Position numbers and translations under genes: made by a program. A model generated the notes under the pieces. The model saw nothing but the letters and a program-made list of their open reading frames with translations. It was not told the DNA's origin and did not search any database. This document shows positions 47,090 through 60,320 of a DNA stretch of 64,000 nucleotides, piece after piece. The DNA comes from Sphagnum compactum (Eukaryota; Bryophyta; Sphagnopsida; Sphagnales): the NCBI GenBank assembly GCA_965153455.1, contig OZ234496.1:8641863-8705862 (forward strand). Reading direction: 5' to 3'. Position 1 is the first letter of the stretch; every line of letters starts with the position of its first letter.

Positions 47090-49341
47090 AGCTCCAACAA
47101 AATACATTGTGGCCTCACCATCATAGCAAATTGGTGACATGCTACCCTCCATTGCTCAATACATTCAACATATGAAAATTTCTCCAATATATAAAATTGT
47201 TGTGCAAACATGTGCACAAACAATTGGTAGATGAGTAATGAACCTATTACGGAGCCTTGACTTCATAAAGGCCAGAGTTGAAAGAATTTTTCATCCTCCA
47301 CATTACCTATTATTTGCACATGGCCAACTCAACCAATTTCACATATTCAAGGAAACTAAAAACCAATATTCAAAATGTTATGAAAAGGTGTCACATGCGA
47401 GTTAAAGGGTTAGTGTCAAAAGGAGGAACCATATGATGTTGCATTTTATTTCATTGTGAGGTTGAACATGTTCAACCGGTAGTCAAGATCACTAACAATA
47501 AAAAGTTTATGTACCTTAACATGTTGTTCATTCACTTTGTGTGTTTTAACATAGCAAAAAACTGTTTTAAGAACCTCAAAATGCTTGGCAAAAGATGCAT
47601 CACAATGTAGTTGTAGTCAATATTGGGGATACACAATCCCAAGAACATTCATGACACCATGGGCTGAAAACCTAATTTCTAATTATTTTATCAAACTTTT
47701 TGTAATCCCTATCAAACCACACACACATTGTGGAACTACAGACCCAAGAAAATAGCAAATAAAATATCTGGAATAAAAAAATGGAAAATTTTTATTACCT
47801 TTTCACTGGTTTTTCACCATTGATTCAACAACAATAAAAACATCTTTTATCACATTATGATGGAAAGCCCATTTTCAAATCTTGATGCACTGCCCAGATA
47901 TGTTGGCCATTGCTTCAAAAACCAAATGTTGAACTCTAGAATTTAATTCAAGTACCCGTCACATCTAGATGTTTCCATGTTTGAACTCCATCAATGATTT
48001 AAAAGCCCAAAAGTTGTTTGTTGTGAACTTGTAGGTTTAATCACAATATGTCTTATAGATGTCACCTTGACATACCTTAATAGCTGCCACCAGATCACAC
48101 ACAAAAACATCTTTCATAATTTGTGCAAATTTAATCAAAGCATGCATAGATTCCACTAGGAATAAGGTGCAAGTAAACCCAAGCGAACTTGGAGGTCAAA
48201 CAAGTTTTCAACTTGGCTTGTTAATTTGTAAGGCAATCTAAGGCCATTTGCACCAAGAAAGTTTTGTATTTTGACATCACTATTTGTGTAAGGCTCAACA
48301 TCGAAATCCACTTGGTTTTCACATTACACAGAGAATTTTATTCCCCTTTATTTGCATGAGCTTTGCAAGTTTTATGAACTCCAAATGCCTTTCTAAGTGA
48401 GTGCGCAAAATAAAAATGCAATGTTTGCAACATATTTTCAAGGCAAATCATTAAAGGCAATTTGACAAGGTTTGCATTGCCAAATTGGTGTGGTGGGCCA
48501 TATGATGGACCCCTATGGAATGAGGAGCATAATTGTTCCTAATTTGTTTTATAACACCACTTTTGGTGCCTTAGAATACATTGACACCATTAACCTTGAA
48601 GCATATGAGCTTCTGGGAAATTTGGTATTTTAACAAAACTGCCATTTATCATCAAAACCTCCATAATCACCTTGGTTAGATTATCACTCTGTGACCTTTT
48701 AACCATTCTATCCAAAAAAATGAGAAATGGAATCCTTACCTAATTTTGCATTATAAACCACTAGGATTGGTTATCCACTGTAGAAACTTCACCATAGTTG
48801 AAAGCCACATAACAAGCAGCCCCCACTGTTACCTTGGTTGCCTTAAAACCTCGTGATGCATGAATTCTACCATTTTCTAGTTAAAGTGTTCACTCCAATG
48901 TTTCTTACTATTTTTTGGCACTTGCAAGAATTGAAACAAAGGCTTCAATGCTTCATATTCTAACACAGGACATCCTTGTTGCAACAAGTGTAACATAATA
49001 GCCAATTGCACAACTTTTTGACCCTTTTTTCCAACAACACAATTTGCAACTTAGGCAACAACAAATTTACGACTACAAAAAACAAGTAATTTTTTATTCT
49101 TTGCATGTTTGGAAACCTCTGAATAATACCAATCCCCTTTTTTCACATTAGTGCCAATATTCTTTCCAACCTTTTTACAAGCTACATGCTTATAAAGACA
49201 ATCCCACTTAGGAAATAACAACTTATTTGTCCCCTCCACCTCATTGCAAATTCTACATATGACAGTGTGCAAATTGCCATTTGACCCTACCTACAATTTT
49301 CCCCAAGGAAACCTAGCAACCCAAGAGTCTTGAAATTTCAT
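47090..49341 (-). pseudogene. hAT-superfamily transposase (ZNF862-like plant type), heavily mutated
   Basis: Reading the minus strand from ATG 49,341, fragments in changing frames follow the order of a plant hAT transposase. MKFQDSWVARFPW is followed by a zinc-finger-like CRICNEVEG (49,257-49,231), KWDCLYKH and VKKGDWYYSEVSKHAKNKK. The RNase H-like region follows: VLEYEALKPLFQFLQVPKNS, NGVNVF near 48,590, HHMAHHTNLAMQTLS, and NVKTKWISMLS near 48,330. The C-terminal dimerisation region GNVEDEKFF lies near 47,300-47,270 with QFYILEKFSY after it. Stops and frameshifts are frequent, so it cannot make transposase. No terminal inverted repeats or 8-bp target duplication were found. Its acidic upstream stretch near 49,440-49,480 may be a further coding remnant. 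The call rests on motif recall, not on a search. Confidence 0.8.
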
Positions 49342-50489
49342 GGTTGCATCATAATTTTTTTTTTTACTCCTAGCTTAGATTGGGCAGTAGGCAGACCTTT
49401 TTTCAGGGGGGGTGCAAGACTCTCTCAAAGACATAACAAAATCTTCATCATCTTAATCTAAAATATCATAACTGTCAAAGAAAATAATGGAAGGGATGAT
49501 GGAAGAGGAACATGAAATGAATTAACACCACTATGGTCATCAACTATAAGATGTTCACCATAGGAACTGGATTTGTATTAGAATAAAAGAACTTGAATTT
49601 ATATGACCATGGCAATTGAGGAGGCATTGCCAAAGTTGAAACCCAAAATTGGATTTTAGACTTTTAATGGATTCCTAAACTGCACCTCTAAATTTTGGAG
49701 ATTCAAAAATGAAAACACAATGCTGAATGAAACAAAAGAAACCTTTCAAACACAAACGATATTCTTGATTCTGCAAGAAAATGAAATTGCACACTAGATC
49801 AATGCATTTATACACTTGAGAAGCTAAGAAACATGTTACAGCATATGACATGGGGGGTGCTCTAAAATGCTAACCCTTCAAGGTGCACAAAATAGAGCTT
49901 CAACATAATTGACAAATCCAAATCCTTCCCATGCTTACACATTACACAAACAAGACATGATTTTGCAAGAGTTTGATGATTCACACCACTAGGTTCCAAC
50001 ATATAATAAAAATAAAAAGTAGGTTGTAGGCATCAAAATATGAAAAAATTTGCATAAAATATACTTTCGACAAAATTGACACATTTCGATTCCTTCCCTT
50101 TACATAACCAAATTTGATTATACAAGAAGATGCAAGTTCATAAAAAAGTTCCGTAAAGAAAGTGTTGTTTCAAGAAATCAAAAGAAACACCAAGGCAAGG
50201 GTTTAAAATGCTAGCCCCTTGAAATAATTAAAAAAAACAACTTCAATAGAATCGACACATCCCAATCTTGTTCACCACAATATCAAATTGTAGTCATGAC
50301 TAAACCTAATAAAAATATTGATGAAGATTGAAGGTTGAACCATCAAAAGAAAAACTCATCTAAAATCTTTTATGGAGATTTGATGAAGAAATGAAAAAAC
50401 GATTTCATGGATGTCCTTGGGACTCTATAAGATTGTGATGCGCATAGACCCCTAATGCATCTCATTGAATAACAACAACAACAGCGCAC
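49342..50489. other. Non-genic DNA
   Basis: Contains a possible acidic coding remnant upstream of the hAT relic (minus strand, near 49,440-49,480). Otherwise nothing recognisable. Confidence 0.4.
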
Positions 50490-50772
50490 CAAATCAATTT
50501 GAAATGATTGATTAGCAACCACTAACTATGCATAATGCACAACAAGTCTCACAATGGACCTTTATCCTACGCAATATAATGAAGCACAAAAAAGTGCCTT
50601 TAGATTCTTGTTGAGTAGCTATAACAACATTACAACAAATTGATTTGAAACCATTAACTAGCAAGTTGTAACCACTAACTGTGCACAATGCATAGTGTCA
50701 TACAATGCATCACTACAAACCTATGTCTTACACATTACAATGAAGCATAAAAGTGCTTTGAGGCTTCAATTC
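50490..50772. repeat. Direct duplication, 146-bp period
   Basis: Copy 1 (50,490-50,611) and copy 2 (50,636-50,772) share CAAATYRATTTGAAA, TAGCAA, AACCACTAACT, GCACAA, CCTWTRTCYTACRCA and AATGAAGCA(C/T)AAAA-AAGTGC in the same order, with many differences. This is an old tandem duplication without coding content. Confidence 0.65.
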
Positions 50773-53700
50773 CATAACAAAAAAACACATCGGGTTTGGC
50801 ACAAAACATATTCCCTTCATCAACATGAGCTTGAGAGAAACTTCAATGTCGACTCCAGACTCCAACACAAGCTGAGATTTGGTTGTTAAACTACATGTTG
50901 CACCTTTGATGCACAATGCACATTGACAAACTATCAACCAGAATGAATGCCTAATCTTGACAAATACAAACAAACCCTACATTTTCTATCGACATGGCAT
51001 CGTTGAAAGGTAGGACCTAGCAAGAAGAAGAAAGAAATGAGAGCTTCGCTGGTGACCTCCTTCAACTACTGTGCCAAAAAAAATGGTAACAAGGAGATGG
51101 ACATTCTCACAAATGGGCATTGTGAATGGTGGAGATGTTGCTTCTTGATGAGATCAACGGCTCACTTCATCATTACTTGGCAACACCCTAAAAGGTTTAG
51201 GATTTGGATAGGTGATTTGGTGCTATTGATTTAGAGCTTTCTGGCCCATCCCATCCATCACCAGATGCTTTCTGACGAACTTTCATAGTTTGGCCCCCTT
51301 TTTCCCTTTGTACCAATAGCTGCCATTTTTTTAAAGCAGAAATCTGACTATAATTTGCCAAAAAAAAAAACACTGGTAGCAACAGAGGATGTGATTTTGA
51401 TAACCCCTTGTTCATTACAGGCAAAGCCCATTACTAGGTAGCAAAGGCGTGTTCCAAAACATTTAGTGTAAATGGAGAGCATGGTACCCAACATATTTTT
51501 CCTCCACTGTATTGGGGGTCTCTGTGTTTTGAAACGGCCTGCTTTTTTTTTCTATGATACCCGGTGGCTACCCATGCTCTTCAAGGACTTGGATGGTAAT
51601 CTCAAAGCTGTAAAATTGATGTACCCGACACTGGCGTGTGGAATAGGATCTGAAGGCAATAGTCAGCGATTCTCATGTTGTACAGAGATTATTGAAGAAG
51701 TGGTGCACCTAAAGCTCAGGGCTTTTTGCAATAGATCTCGTTACCATACAACCTTCATGATCAGACCCAGTGATAGCAAACTTTAGCCAGGGTTGAGCTT
51801 GTCAATCACACAATTTGTTATTCAATTCAACTTCAAACAACATAATCTTCTCTAGCAATGTCATGCAGGCTTTTGTTTACTGGCAAAATTTCATCAAGAA
51901 GGAAAATTTATTGATTTTTGTTCATTTCAGTTGCCAGAAAAAATTCGAAATTGATTTGATTTTTTAGGGATTTCAGTTGCCAGAAGCGAGGAAAAAAAGG
52001 AAGCAAAAATCCCTAGATTTTTATATTTGGTTTTTGGTACGTGGCCAAAAATACAGTTCTAGTTTGATGCAGAATGCAGAATAAAAGGATGAAAAAAATG
52101 CAAAATAAAAAAATCGTCAGTATTAGTTATTTCAAAAACCTTAGAGAACTAATGGTTTTCATGAAAGAATCAAGAAAAACTGGTGCTCTGGCTGATTATT
52201 TGACTTTTCATATTTGTTAAGAACCATGGTTATGTACCAAAATCAATTCTTTAAGAAAATTGAGAACTGGCAAGTCAGTGAACATAGATGTACAAGGGCT
52301 GATAACCAGCAGGTAAGAGAATATATACTCAAGATGACAACTGACAGGTATGTATCTCTCATTCTAAGAACTGCAAAAGACTGGTAATTAGCATCCTGCC
52401 CAATCCAAGCCATGAGGAGTCGGGGTTCAGGAGCTGGCAGAAAGAATGCCAAGTTCACTCTAGTGTGGATCGTGGGATTGTACACTACACACTCATCACA
52501 GAAAAACGTCCCCACCTAGCCTGGCCCCACGATTTAATAAATACTGAGTAGCAGAATGACAATATATGTGTGTGTGTGACTTTTACACTGCGTTTCAAAT
52601 GGTTCTTGCAAGGAGCTTCTGATCGGAATTTAGACTCTTTAGAACTGTTCCACATGGTTAAATGTATCGTCAAGTCTGTAAGTTGTAACTGCTTTGTTCT
52701 AAGCAGACAGTTGTGAGGATTAAATTTAGGCCTTCGCCTTTGTTGCTTCTCCACCCACCACATGCTTCATGTCCCCTTTTGAGAACTATTTTTAAAGGAA
52801 CAATGCTTAATACATGGGCGTTGTACAGGCTGTTTCCTTGCAGATTATAAATCCATTGAAAAAGTCTGAATCTAACGTATTCATTTAGTAGGCACTTAAA
52901 TGTAAGGTCTCAGCTAATGTTGGCCGGTTATTGGGTTTTTCAAGAACCATTGGGTCTAGGTCTAAAGCTTTTTTTTAAAACATAAGACCCCTCAGTTCTG
53001 GGTCTTGGGAATATTTTCAAAAATTAAAACTTGTCAATTCCGGGTTTGGGTCAAAAAAATTTGATTGATTGTTTCAGGTCCAACCTTTGCAAGAATGTCT
53101 AATTCCAGGTTTAGGTCAGCGTCGATTTTAGCTTATTCTTGTGGAGGGTTTTATTTCTAAAATTTTTTTTTAAAAAAGATTTTGATGTCCTCATGATGTT
53201 TGCATGGTGTTCCTTTAAGTTCTCAATGGATTCCCAAAGTTTCTAAAGTGTTTCTCAACATGTTAAAAGTCACAATAATGAACAACATAATGAATAAGTA
53301 GTGGAGAATAGTCTTCACTCACATGGGCCATGTTCGGGCCTATATTAAACATAGGAGTGAACTTAAGGAATGTTGCAACATATTTATGTGAAAGCCATTT
53401 TAATGCTACCATTGGAGATGCCCTCATATATTAAAGCTTAAAGCTAGGACCTATCTTAAATATAGGACCTAGAACCTAGAAACTTTAAACACTATCTAGA
53501 CCTAAAATTCTTGTCCCTACTTAACACTAAGAATTAGACCTTATAAAAAAAATCCTTAAGACCCACTAGGTTCAATTCTTGGCCATGTTTGGATCCATGA
53601 AAACCCCTTGGATTTGGGTCCATGTAAAACTACAAGATTTGGTTATTGAACAATTTTGGGTTCATTAGACTATTAAAGTATAAATCTTTAAACTAGTTAG

Positions 53701-55584
53701 TGCTATAGGCATCCTAATAACTAGTAGTTATTAGTGATAGACTTATGTCTTTTATCAAAGGGGTGAAACCAGTGAAATTAAGTAGTTCATGTTACTAAGT
53801 GATGGGTGCAATCCACTCAATCACCTAAAAGATTTCTAAGAAATAATTAGGATAAGGACTCTATTTTCATGGGTCAATGTGAGTCTTGTGTGGCTTTGTG
53901 AAAAAGGAGGATTAGACAAGGATTTGGAGGATTTTTATAACATTATTCGATGAACTTGTAATTTGGAATTAGTGTGGATAACTCTCTTTTGGAAAGGTGT
54001 GTAGTATAACACTAAAGAGGAGGGAGTAGTTTGAAAATGTATTTGTACTTGTGTGTTATCTCAATGAAAAATGATTGAAAAACTTTTATGTGTTTTGTGT
54101 GAGTTTATTCAATTAGAATATGAGGAAAGGTAATATAGTTTAAGCTTACATAATGTGTTATTACATTTTATATAATAGTTCTGTGTTTCTTCTACAAAAA
54201 TGGGTAAGAATGTAAGTTAGTTTTTTGTTTATGGAATAAGAGGTCACCAGCTGAAAAAGGGAGGTAATAGTTAGTATATGGCATAAAAAAAAGGAACACT
54301 TGAAAGCAAAAAATTGCAGCGTATATGAAACCACTACAAACGATAAGCAACAATCAAAGGAATTTACAGTGGTTGTAGCTAGTAGGCAGAGATGAGGAGA
54401 CTTTCCAAAAGACTATAGACGATAAACAACACCCCAAGAGGATTTGCAGGTGGGGGGAAGGTTGGATAATAATTATGGAAGGCCTATAGACCCATTGGAC
54501 TCCGTTTTAATGCATTGAAAGTACTATAGAAACTTGGAGGGTAGTTATTGCCAAGTTTTTCATAATCGGCCTACTTGTTGTTTACATTTTCCTCTTATGA
54601 TACTACTGGAGTAGTTTATAGTTGGGACGGTAGGTATGTCCCTAGATGACAAGCCTTACCTTTTTTTTTCCTTTTTGTGTGAACTCTTAACTATTATTTG
54701 AATAGTTGTGGTAGATTAAACAAGTGAAAGTAGTTTTTTTGGGGAATAAGAAGGAGTTGACCTTGTTCCTTTAGAGTTACCTTCTTGGAGACAGTTATGT
54801 TCAGGGGGCCACAATTTCACCCCTTTACATAGACCTACTAGGTTTGATTTTTAGACCCAAATCCAAACTTGAACTTGACCAAAACCCAAAACTGGCTCAT
54901 AGTGGTCTCAACATCTACTACATCATCCAATAAGCTTCCACCAAAACACTAACTTTAACCCAACGTTAATTATAATTCTTAAAACCTCTTCTCGCAATGG
55001 ATTTCAAATCTTTTGCGATGAAATTCATAACCTAGTTGACGTTGTTATAACTAACCCAACATGTGTGAATTTCCTTTCATGATCTTGCACAACTCAAAGA
55101 TTTGTTGTCTTCAACATAGCTCAAGCCAAAAAAAAAAGCTACCACAATCGACACCTCACTAATCAATTCCTCTCTCTAACAATTGAGATGTTTGATTGTT
55201 TACACAAACAAGTTCATGTGTTCTTACATGATTGTGCCAATGTTATTTGGAGCCTAAAAAGGCCAAAAAGGCCTCCCTTTTCTATCTTTGTTACTTTTTT
55301 CATTAAAAAATTCAATTATGTTGCAAAGGATGCAAGCAAAACTTCAGCTTAAGTCAGGTATCATGATAGGTCTAGCTACTTCCCAAATCACTATTCAGGA
55401 CATAACACCCATCACCACAGCCGACCTATTACAAGTGGTTGGTTGGTGAGATGGAGAGTTTTTGACATGTAGTTTGAGCTAACTTGACATTCTTTGAATG
55501 CTCCCTTTTTTTTAATACCTCTGTACATTTTCCGAATCTGTGGTGTGTTTTATAAATAAAGTTTTGTAGGGTTTTCATGATTTC
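50773..55584. other. Non-genic DNA
   Basis: No gene supported. Frames such as 51,472-51,786 (104 codons) have no motif. The segment 52,900-53,700 is rich in GGTCTAGG/GACCTAG words, resembling dispersed repeat text elsewhere in the window but not alignable by eye. Confidence 0.45.
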
Positions 55585-55675
55585 AAATCTCAGTTGAACA
55601 CATGCAAACAGATATAGATCTCAGATGAACACATGCAAATGGATTCAGATAGGTGAGCACATGCAATCAAACGTT
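55585..55675. repeat. 31-bp minisatellite, about three units
   Basis: ATCTCAGTTGAACACATGCA at 55,587 recurs as ATCTCAGATGAACACATGCA at 55,618 (period 31) and more weakly as AGGTGAGCACATGCA about 30 bases later. Confidence 0.7.
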
Positions 55676-57600
55676 GGTCAGGAATACTAGATTTTCCTCT
55701 GAAATTCTAAGGGGACACAAAGCTTAGTAGCGAACAGGCAGGACCTGGCAGATTCTGCCAATACGCCAACATCAGTGGGCGAACCCAGTTGCCCTGCCTG
55801 CTCCCTGGCCTAAAGCTCATCTTAGATACCTAGTAATATAGTTTAGGTAGGTCGTCAATAGGTATAGGCAGGTTGGAAGTGACAAATCAACTGCCATGCT
55901 CAATTCTGCCCTTTAGAAAGGCCCTTACTACATGTAGAGGGAAGGTCTCTCAGCTTTGGGGCATTCATGAAATAAGGGTTCGAGGATGAGGCAATAGTTA
56001 AGTCCACCCCATGTTTTGAGAATGTCTGCACCCATGGGCCTTACCAAACATAAAGCACAAGTCAAACACTATCATTTAAGCATAAACATAAGTAGATCTT
56101 GGAGGCTTTAGAAGCATGAGCCACCTTATTATGCCTACAAGAATTATCTTACTATTATCTAGTTGTAACGGTAGGTGTTGGAGACCACCCTCATGTAGGT
56201 GTACAGTGCCTCCTCTTTTCAAGGAGTCATTAGTAATGTGGAGGGTCAAGCCCTAGGAGTATGGCATTTACACCCTGGACCTGAGGGCAGGACCCTAAGG
56301 TCCAGGGCCGAAATGCCTCCTCCTTGGGCTTTACCCCTTGTAATAAACAATGTGGGCGGGCCTGTACACAAAGGCCCTCCTTTGTGTACACTCAGAATAC
56401 CCTCCAAATGCCCTCCAAATACACTCAGAAATTTCTCAAAATGCTCTGCAAGTAAAAATATATAATTGTCTCAAATCCCTCTTAATCAATATGTCTAAGT
56501 AGTAGTAGTAGATTATGTATCTGGCAGATGGTGTTCTGAATTAAGATAAATGACCGTTAGTTGATTCACACTAATTAGTTGTGGGGGCACCCAAAGTTCA
56601 AAATACAATTTGGTGATGGGCCTCTTCGATTGCCCCATCACCAAAGAAAAATTCAATTGGGAAATTTTCCAAATAGAATATTATGTCTATTGTTTGCCTT
56701 TGGCCTACCTACATAGACCTTGAGAGCAGAACTTGGGGCAAATGATGTTGGATAGGACACAATGCGATTGGGAATAACTTGGGGAACATATGGGTACTTG
56801 TGAAACATTGTAACTTGAACATATAAAACACATATGGATACTTGTGAAACAATGTAAATAGTTTTTGGGAGCCCGGTGGGAACACATTGGGAACAAGCTA
56901 GGACCATGTGACTGGATTAAAAACACCAAAATTTCACCCAGAAAAAAACACAATAGGAACATCATAAGTAATCCTTGGGAACTCAGTAGGGATACATTGA
57001 AAACATGTTGCAGGGAACAATATGGAACAAATTGGGAACACAAACTATTGAGTCATTAAGCTGATTCATCTCAGCCATTTGAGTTTTTAAATGGTCACAA
57101 GCTCAAATAATGTTTAAACGTTTAAACCAATTAGTAATCACAGTAAACCCTTACTAAATTTTATTTTCAGAGTTTCTGAAGTTTGTGCTTAACATTACCA
57201 AAGCTTAAACCCTCATAGCCTAGAACTTTCAACCTACGTAATGTTTCACATTGACTAAACCCTCATAGAAATTTCAACTTAAATAATATTTCAAATTTAT
57301 GTTGTTTTCCTGTAGCTGCAAGTCTGGTATGCAATTGATTATTGAATCCAGGTGCTAGGTGATCTGTGGTATTGGGTATGGGGAAGCAAGCAGTACAAGC
57401 ATCTACAAGACTTGTATTAGGTTTCAGGTTGTTGCTAGGCTGCACATATCCTATTACAACCTGGGTGCATATCATCAGACTTGTTACATGGGCATGGGCT
57501 ATCTTATGATCCAACAATTTGTTCTATGCAAGGGCAGGAGTAAAAATTGGTGATTTCATGTTTGAACATTCCATGCATCTCAGAGTCGAGTGGTAGCCTT
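55676..57600. other. Non-genic DNA with small repeats
   Basis: ACATATGGRTACTTGTGAAA occurs at 56,786 and 56,830 (period 44). Phrases GGGAACACATTGGGAACAA, GGGATACATTGAAAACA and GGAACAAATTGGGAACAC follow to 57,050. A hairpin at 56,363 is listed separately. No gene supported. Confidence 0.45.
56363..56390. repeat. Perfect 12-bp stem, 4-base loop hairpin
   Basis: TGTACACAAAGG (56,363-56,374), loop CCCT, then CCTTTGTGTACA (56,379-56,390). It is followed by two copies of CCCTCCAAAT within 30 bases. A Helitron 3' end also has a hairpin, but a CTRR end within a dozen bases is not evident. Confidence 0.85.
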
Positions 57601-57780
57601 GTGGGGTGATGGCTCAGTGGTACAGCCTCTGTTGGGTACCAAAAGGTCTTGAGTTCAAACTTGCTGGTGAACAGGTGAAAGCCCTAGTGTGTCCTTTGCC
57701 CATTGGTCCTGACTTGGAGGTGTACAACAGCTTGTTAGTTGGATTTGCTCTCATGTTCACAAAAAAAATGAAAAATCTAA
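57601..57780 (+). mobile_element. tRNA-derived SINE candidate
   Basis: The A box TGGCTCAGTGG (57,610-57,620) and B-box-like GAGTTCAAACT (57,651-57,661) are spaced as in a tRNA. About 90 bases of non-tRNA body and an A-rich tail ACAAAAAAAATGAAAAA (about 57,760-57,776) follow. This is the layout of plant tRNA-derived SINEs. The tRNA-like part does not fold into a real tRNA. Target-site duplications are not obvious. A frame of 88 codons crosses it by chance. Confidence 0.5.
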
Positions 57781-59481
57781 TGATAAACCCATTAACATTC
57801 TTTTTGGAAGACAGCTGGTCAAGGTCTAGGAGAGTTGCTGACACCTTTCAACATGCTATTATGTTGGTTTAGCAAGTGTTGGCATTTGATTTTATGAAGT
57901 CATCAATAATGTGAAAGTTGGATTCCAATGAGACCTTTCTGGAGGATTAGCAAAACCACCATCCAGGTTGCTCTACTTGCAGGTAGTCCTTGAAGATTTG
58001 TCTGCAGTTTCTAGAGGTAAGTTATTGAATCCAAGGAGCTTTGTGAAGGCCTGCTTCTGCTACGCTTGGGAGAGTTCAGTGAAATATTGAAGGATGTGTT
58101 AACTTGATTCTTGGGGAAATATATCTCAAGTAATTGTGACACCTGATCAGAACCTCATAACAAGCGTGGCCTGAATTCTTTGATGTCAGTCATGTGATAA
58201 AACCATGTTTGGATGAAACACTTCATTCTGAATTGTTCACTCTGCAAAATAGAATGCTGCTCCTAACTTGCTCCCATGCTCTACTCTTGTCATTTGTGTG
58301 GACTAAAGAATTTTCTTTTGTGAGGAGACTAAAACCTCAAAGTTTCTACACAATTGCATGAAAAGTTTGAATTGAAGGGTTTTTCACCTTCTCTCTTTAT
58401 TCCCCTTGAGAAGAATCGAGCTCATTCAAGAGAACATTGTGTGGCAATGTGATTTTGTATACATCCTCACAGACTTCAAAAACTGTCTGTTCATATACTC
58501 TCTCAAAATCAAACTCCCTCACAAAGTCTCAAGCAGGGTTTTAGTAGTTGTTGGTCTGGAATCAGAGGTGGCCACAACACCTGCCCACACTTTCTCTTTA
58601 CTCTAATTGAGAAGGATGATAACTGAACTGCATTTTGCAACCTTTGCTGATATCAAGAATGAGGAACTGAGTAAATTTGTTGGCATGCACAGAAGCCACA
58701 CTGTGCATCCAATCCAACTGGAGCCACAGAGCTCAAGAAGAAAATTGAACACTGAAGAGAAGCTTGACTTTAGATAGCATGACCATTCAATATGAATGTC
58801 CCATCACCAGAAAAGTCAAACCCTGGTAGCCCATAATTTCATTAATCAAACTCAATACCTTCTTTGCAGACCAGATTATTTGCCACTGAATACACCATTA
58901 TGCTCCAAGCTGGGAGATTTGCATAGTCCACGCAGAGTGAGATGAGTACAAAGTAGTAGCAGCTTGAAGCTCATGTAGGAACTGTGCGCCACTTGGGACT
59001 GTTTTGTTGCATTGCTTGCCAACAATTTTGACCAAAGCACCAAGCCTTGCAAAAGCTTCCAGATCTTTTGCTATTCATGAAATTTTGATTCCCAGCTGCA
59101 TCCTGCAAGATGTAATGGTGCAAGGTAGCACAAGATAGTCTTGTGGTGCCTTGTTATGTTTTGTTCACATAGTTCTAAAGGGTTTCATTCAACCATAACC
59201 ACACCATTGTCATTCACTTGATCTCCTATCCACAAGATTGTACTTTCGTCCTTTGCAATTGGAAATTACATTTAGATTTGCCTGGTGTGTAGGAGAGGGT
59301 TCCCATGGTTTGCTTTGCTTCCTATAGTGATATATTTCAATTGGGTGGGTGTGTGAGACAGATGCTGGAGTGTCATTTGCACTGAACCTTATTTCAGACA
59401 GATTTGCAATTGACAAACCACTGAGGTACCTGGTGATACTTGTTGCGCATGGGTATACATTTTTGTCCATTTGATACCTTG
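57781..59481. other. Non-genic DNA
   Basis: No gene supported. Composition is more balanced than in the left part of the window, but I recognise no coding motif. Confidence 0.45.
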
Positions 59482-59760
59482 ACATATAAGGATTTGCCAG
59501 TCAGCTCACTCTCATCTCTGGATTGCAATTTCATTAGTGCACTGCACAATTCCATTTCCCGCCAGGGGGACTTAGAAGGGCATAGGTGCAGAGTGGATGC
59601 CATTGGTGCATTGGGTGCTCCTGCAGGCTTGAAAGCCAACCACAGTAAAATTTAGACATAACTTCAATGGGCTGATGATACCTGCACATACAAGGATTTG
59701 CTGATCAGCTCACTCTCATCTCTGGATTGCAAATGTCATTAGTACATTGCAAACTTCAGT
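59482..59760. repeat. Direct duplication, 204-bp offset
   Basis: About 65 bases starting ACATATAAGGATTTGCC at 59,482 recur starting ACATACAAGGATTTGCT at 59,686. They share TCAGCTCACTCTCATCTCTG and GGATTGCAA. Identity is high over the shared core, so this is a fairly recent local duplication. Confidence 0.75.
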
Positions 59761-60320
59761 TTGGTGCTTGACCTTATCTATTCACCAATTTGAAGAATGA
59801 CTTTGATCCTTCCTTTCAGACAAGCTGAAGCTTTACTGTGAAGAAGTTCAGCTTCAGAAATCTGCCTAACTCCTGTCAGTGAATTTCAAGTGATCTTCAT
59901 TTACTTTTGTTGCAATCTTGGTGCCTTGGCATTACACACTGTTGGGTATTCTCCCCTTGTTTCTTTTGGTGGTGCTCTTGAACTATGTCCTTGCATATGA
60001 TTTTGCTCTAGAATTGTTGCCATTGGGATGCAGGGTTTATGCTCCTGTCTCACCACCAACCAGAATTCTCACCCAATCTGGCTGCAAATTTGGCCAACTT
60101 CCTGCAAGCAGATGTGTTATATTATACATACATCTGCCGGTTTTATTTCCTGCTCAAAGTGCAGCAGGAGTTATCACTCCAAACAACTGACAGAGCTATT
60201 CTTGTGGTGGTGTTCAAAGAAAACTTGAACACAAGAAAGTTCAAACAGTCGTTACTACAGTCTTGCATGCAAGGTTGTAATCCTAAAAGATCAAAAACAT
60301 GAACGATAATAGTCAAGGAC
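59761..60320. other. Non-genic DNA
   Basis: Overlapping plus-strand frames of 66-90 codons at 59.92-60.30 kb do not show a known motif. They could be a remnant of the gene that carried the 90-bp repeats immediately downstream, but this is speculative. Confidence 0.35.

Noticed and set aside
56363-56400. Helitron 3' end
   Set aside because: A hairpin is present, but the required CTRR terminus followed by T at the expected short distance is not clear and no 5' end was found.
59918-60190. 90-codon frame with hydrophobic start
   Set aside because: It begins at GTG, has no homology that I recognise, and three overlapping frames are open in the same place.
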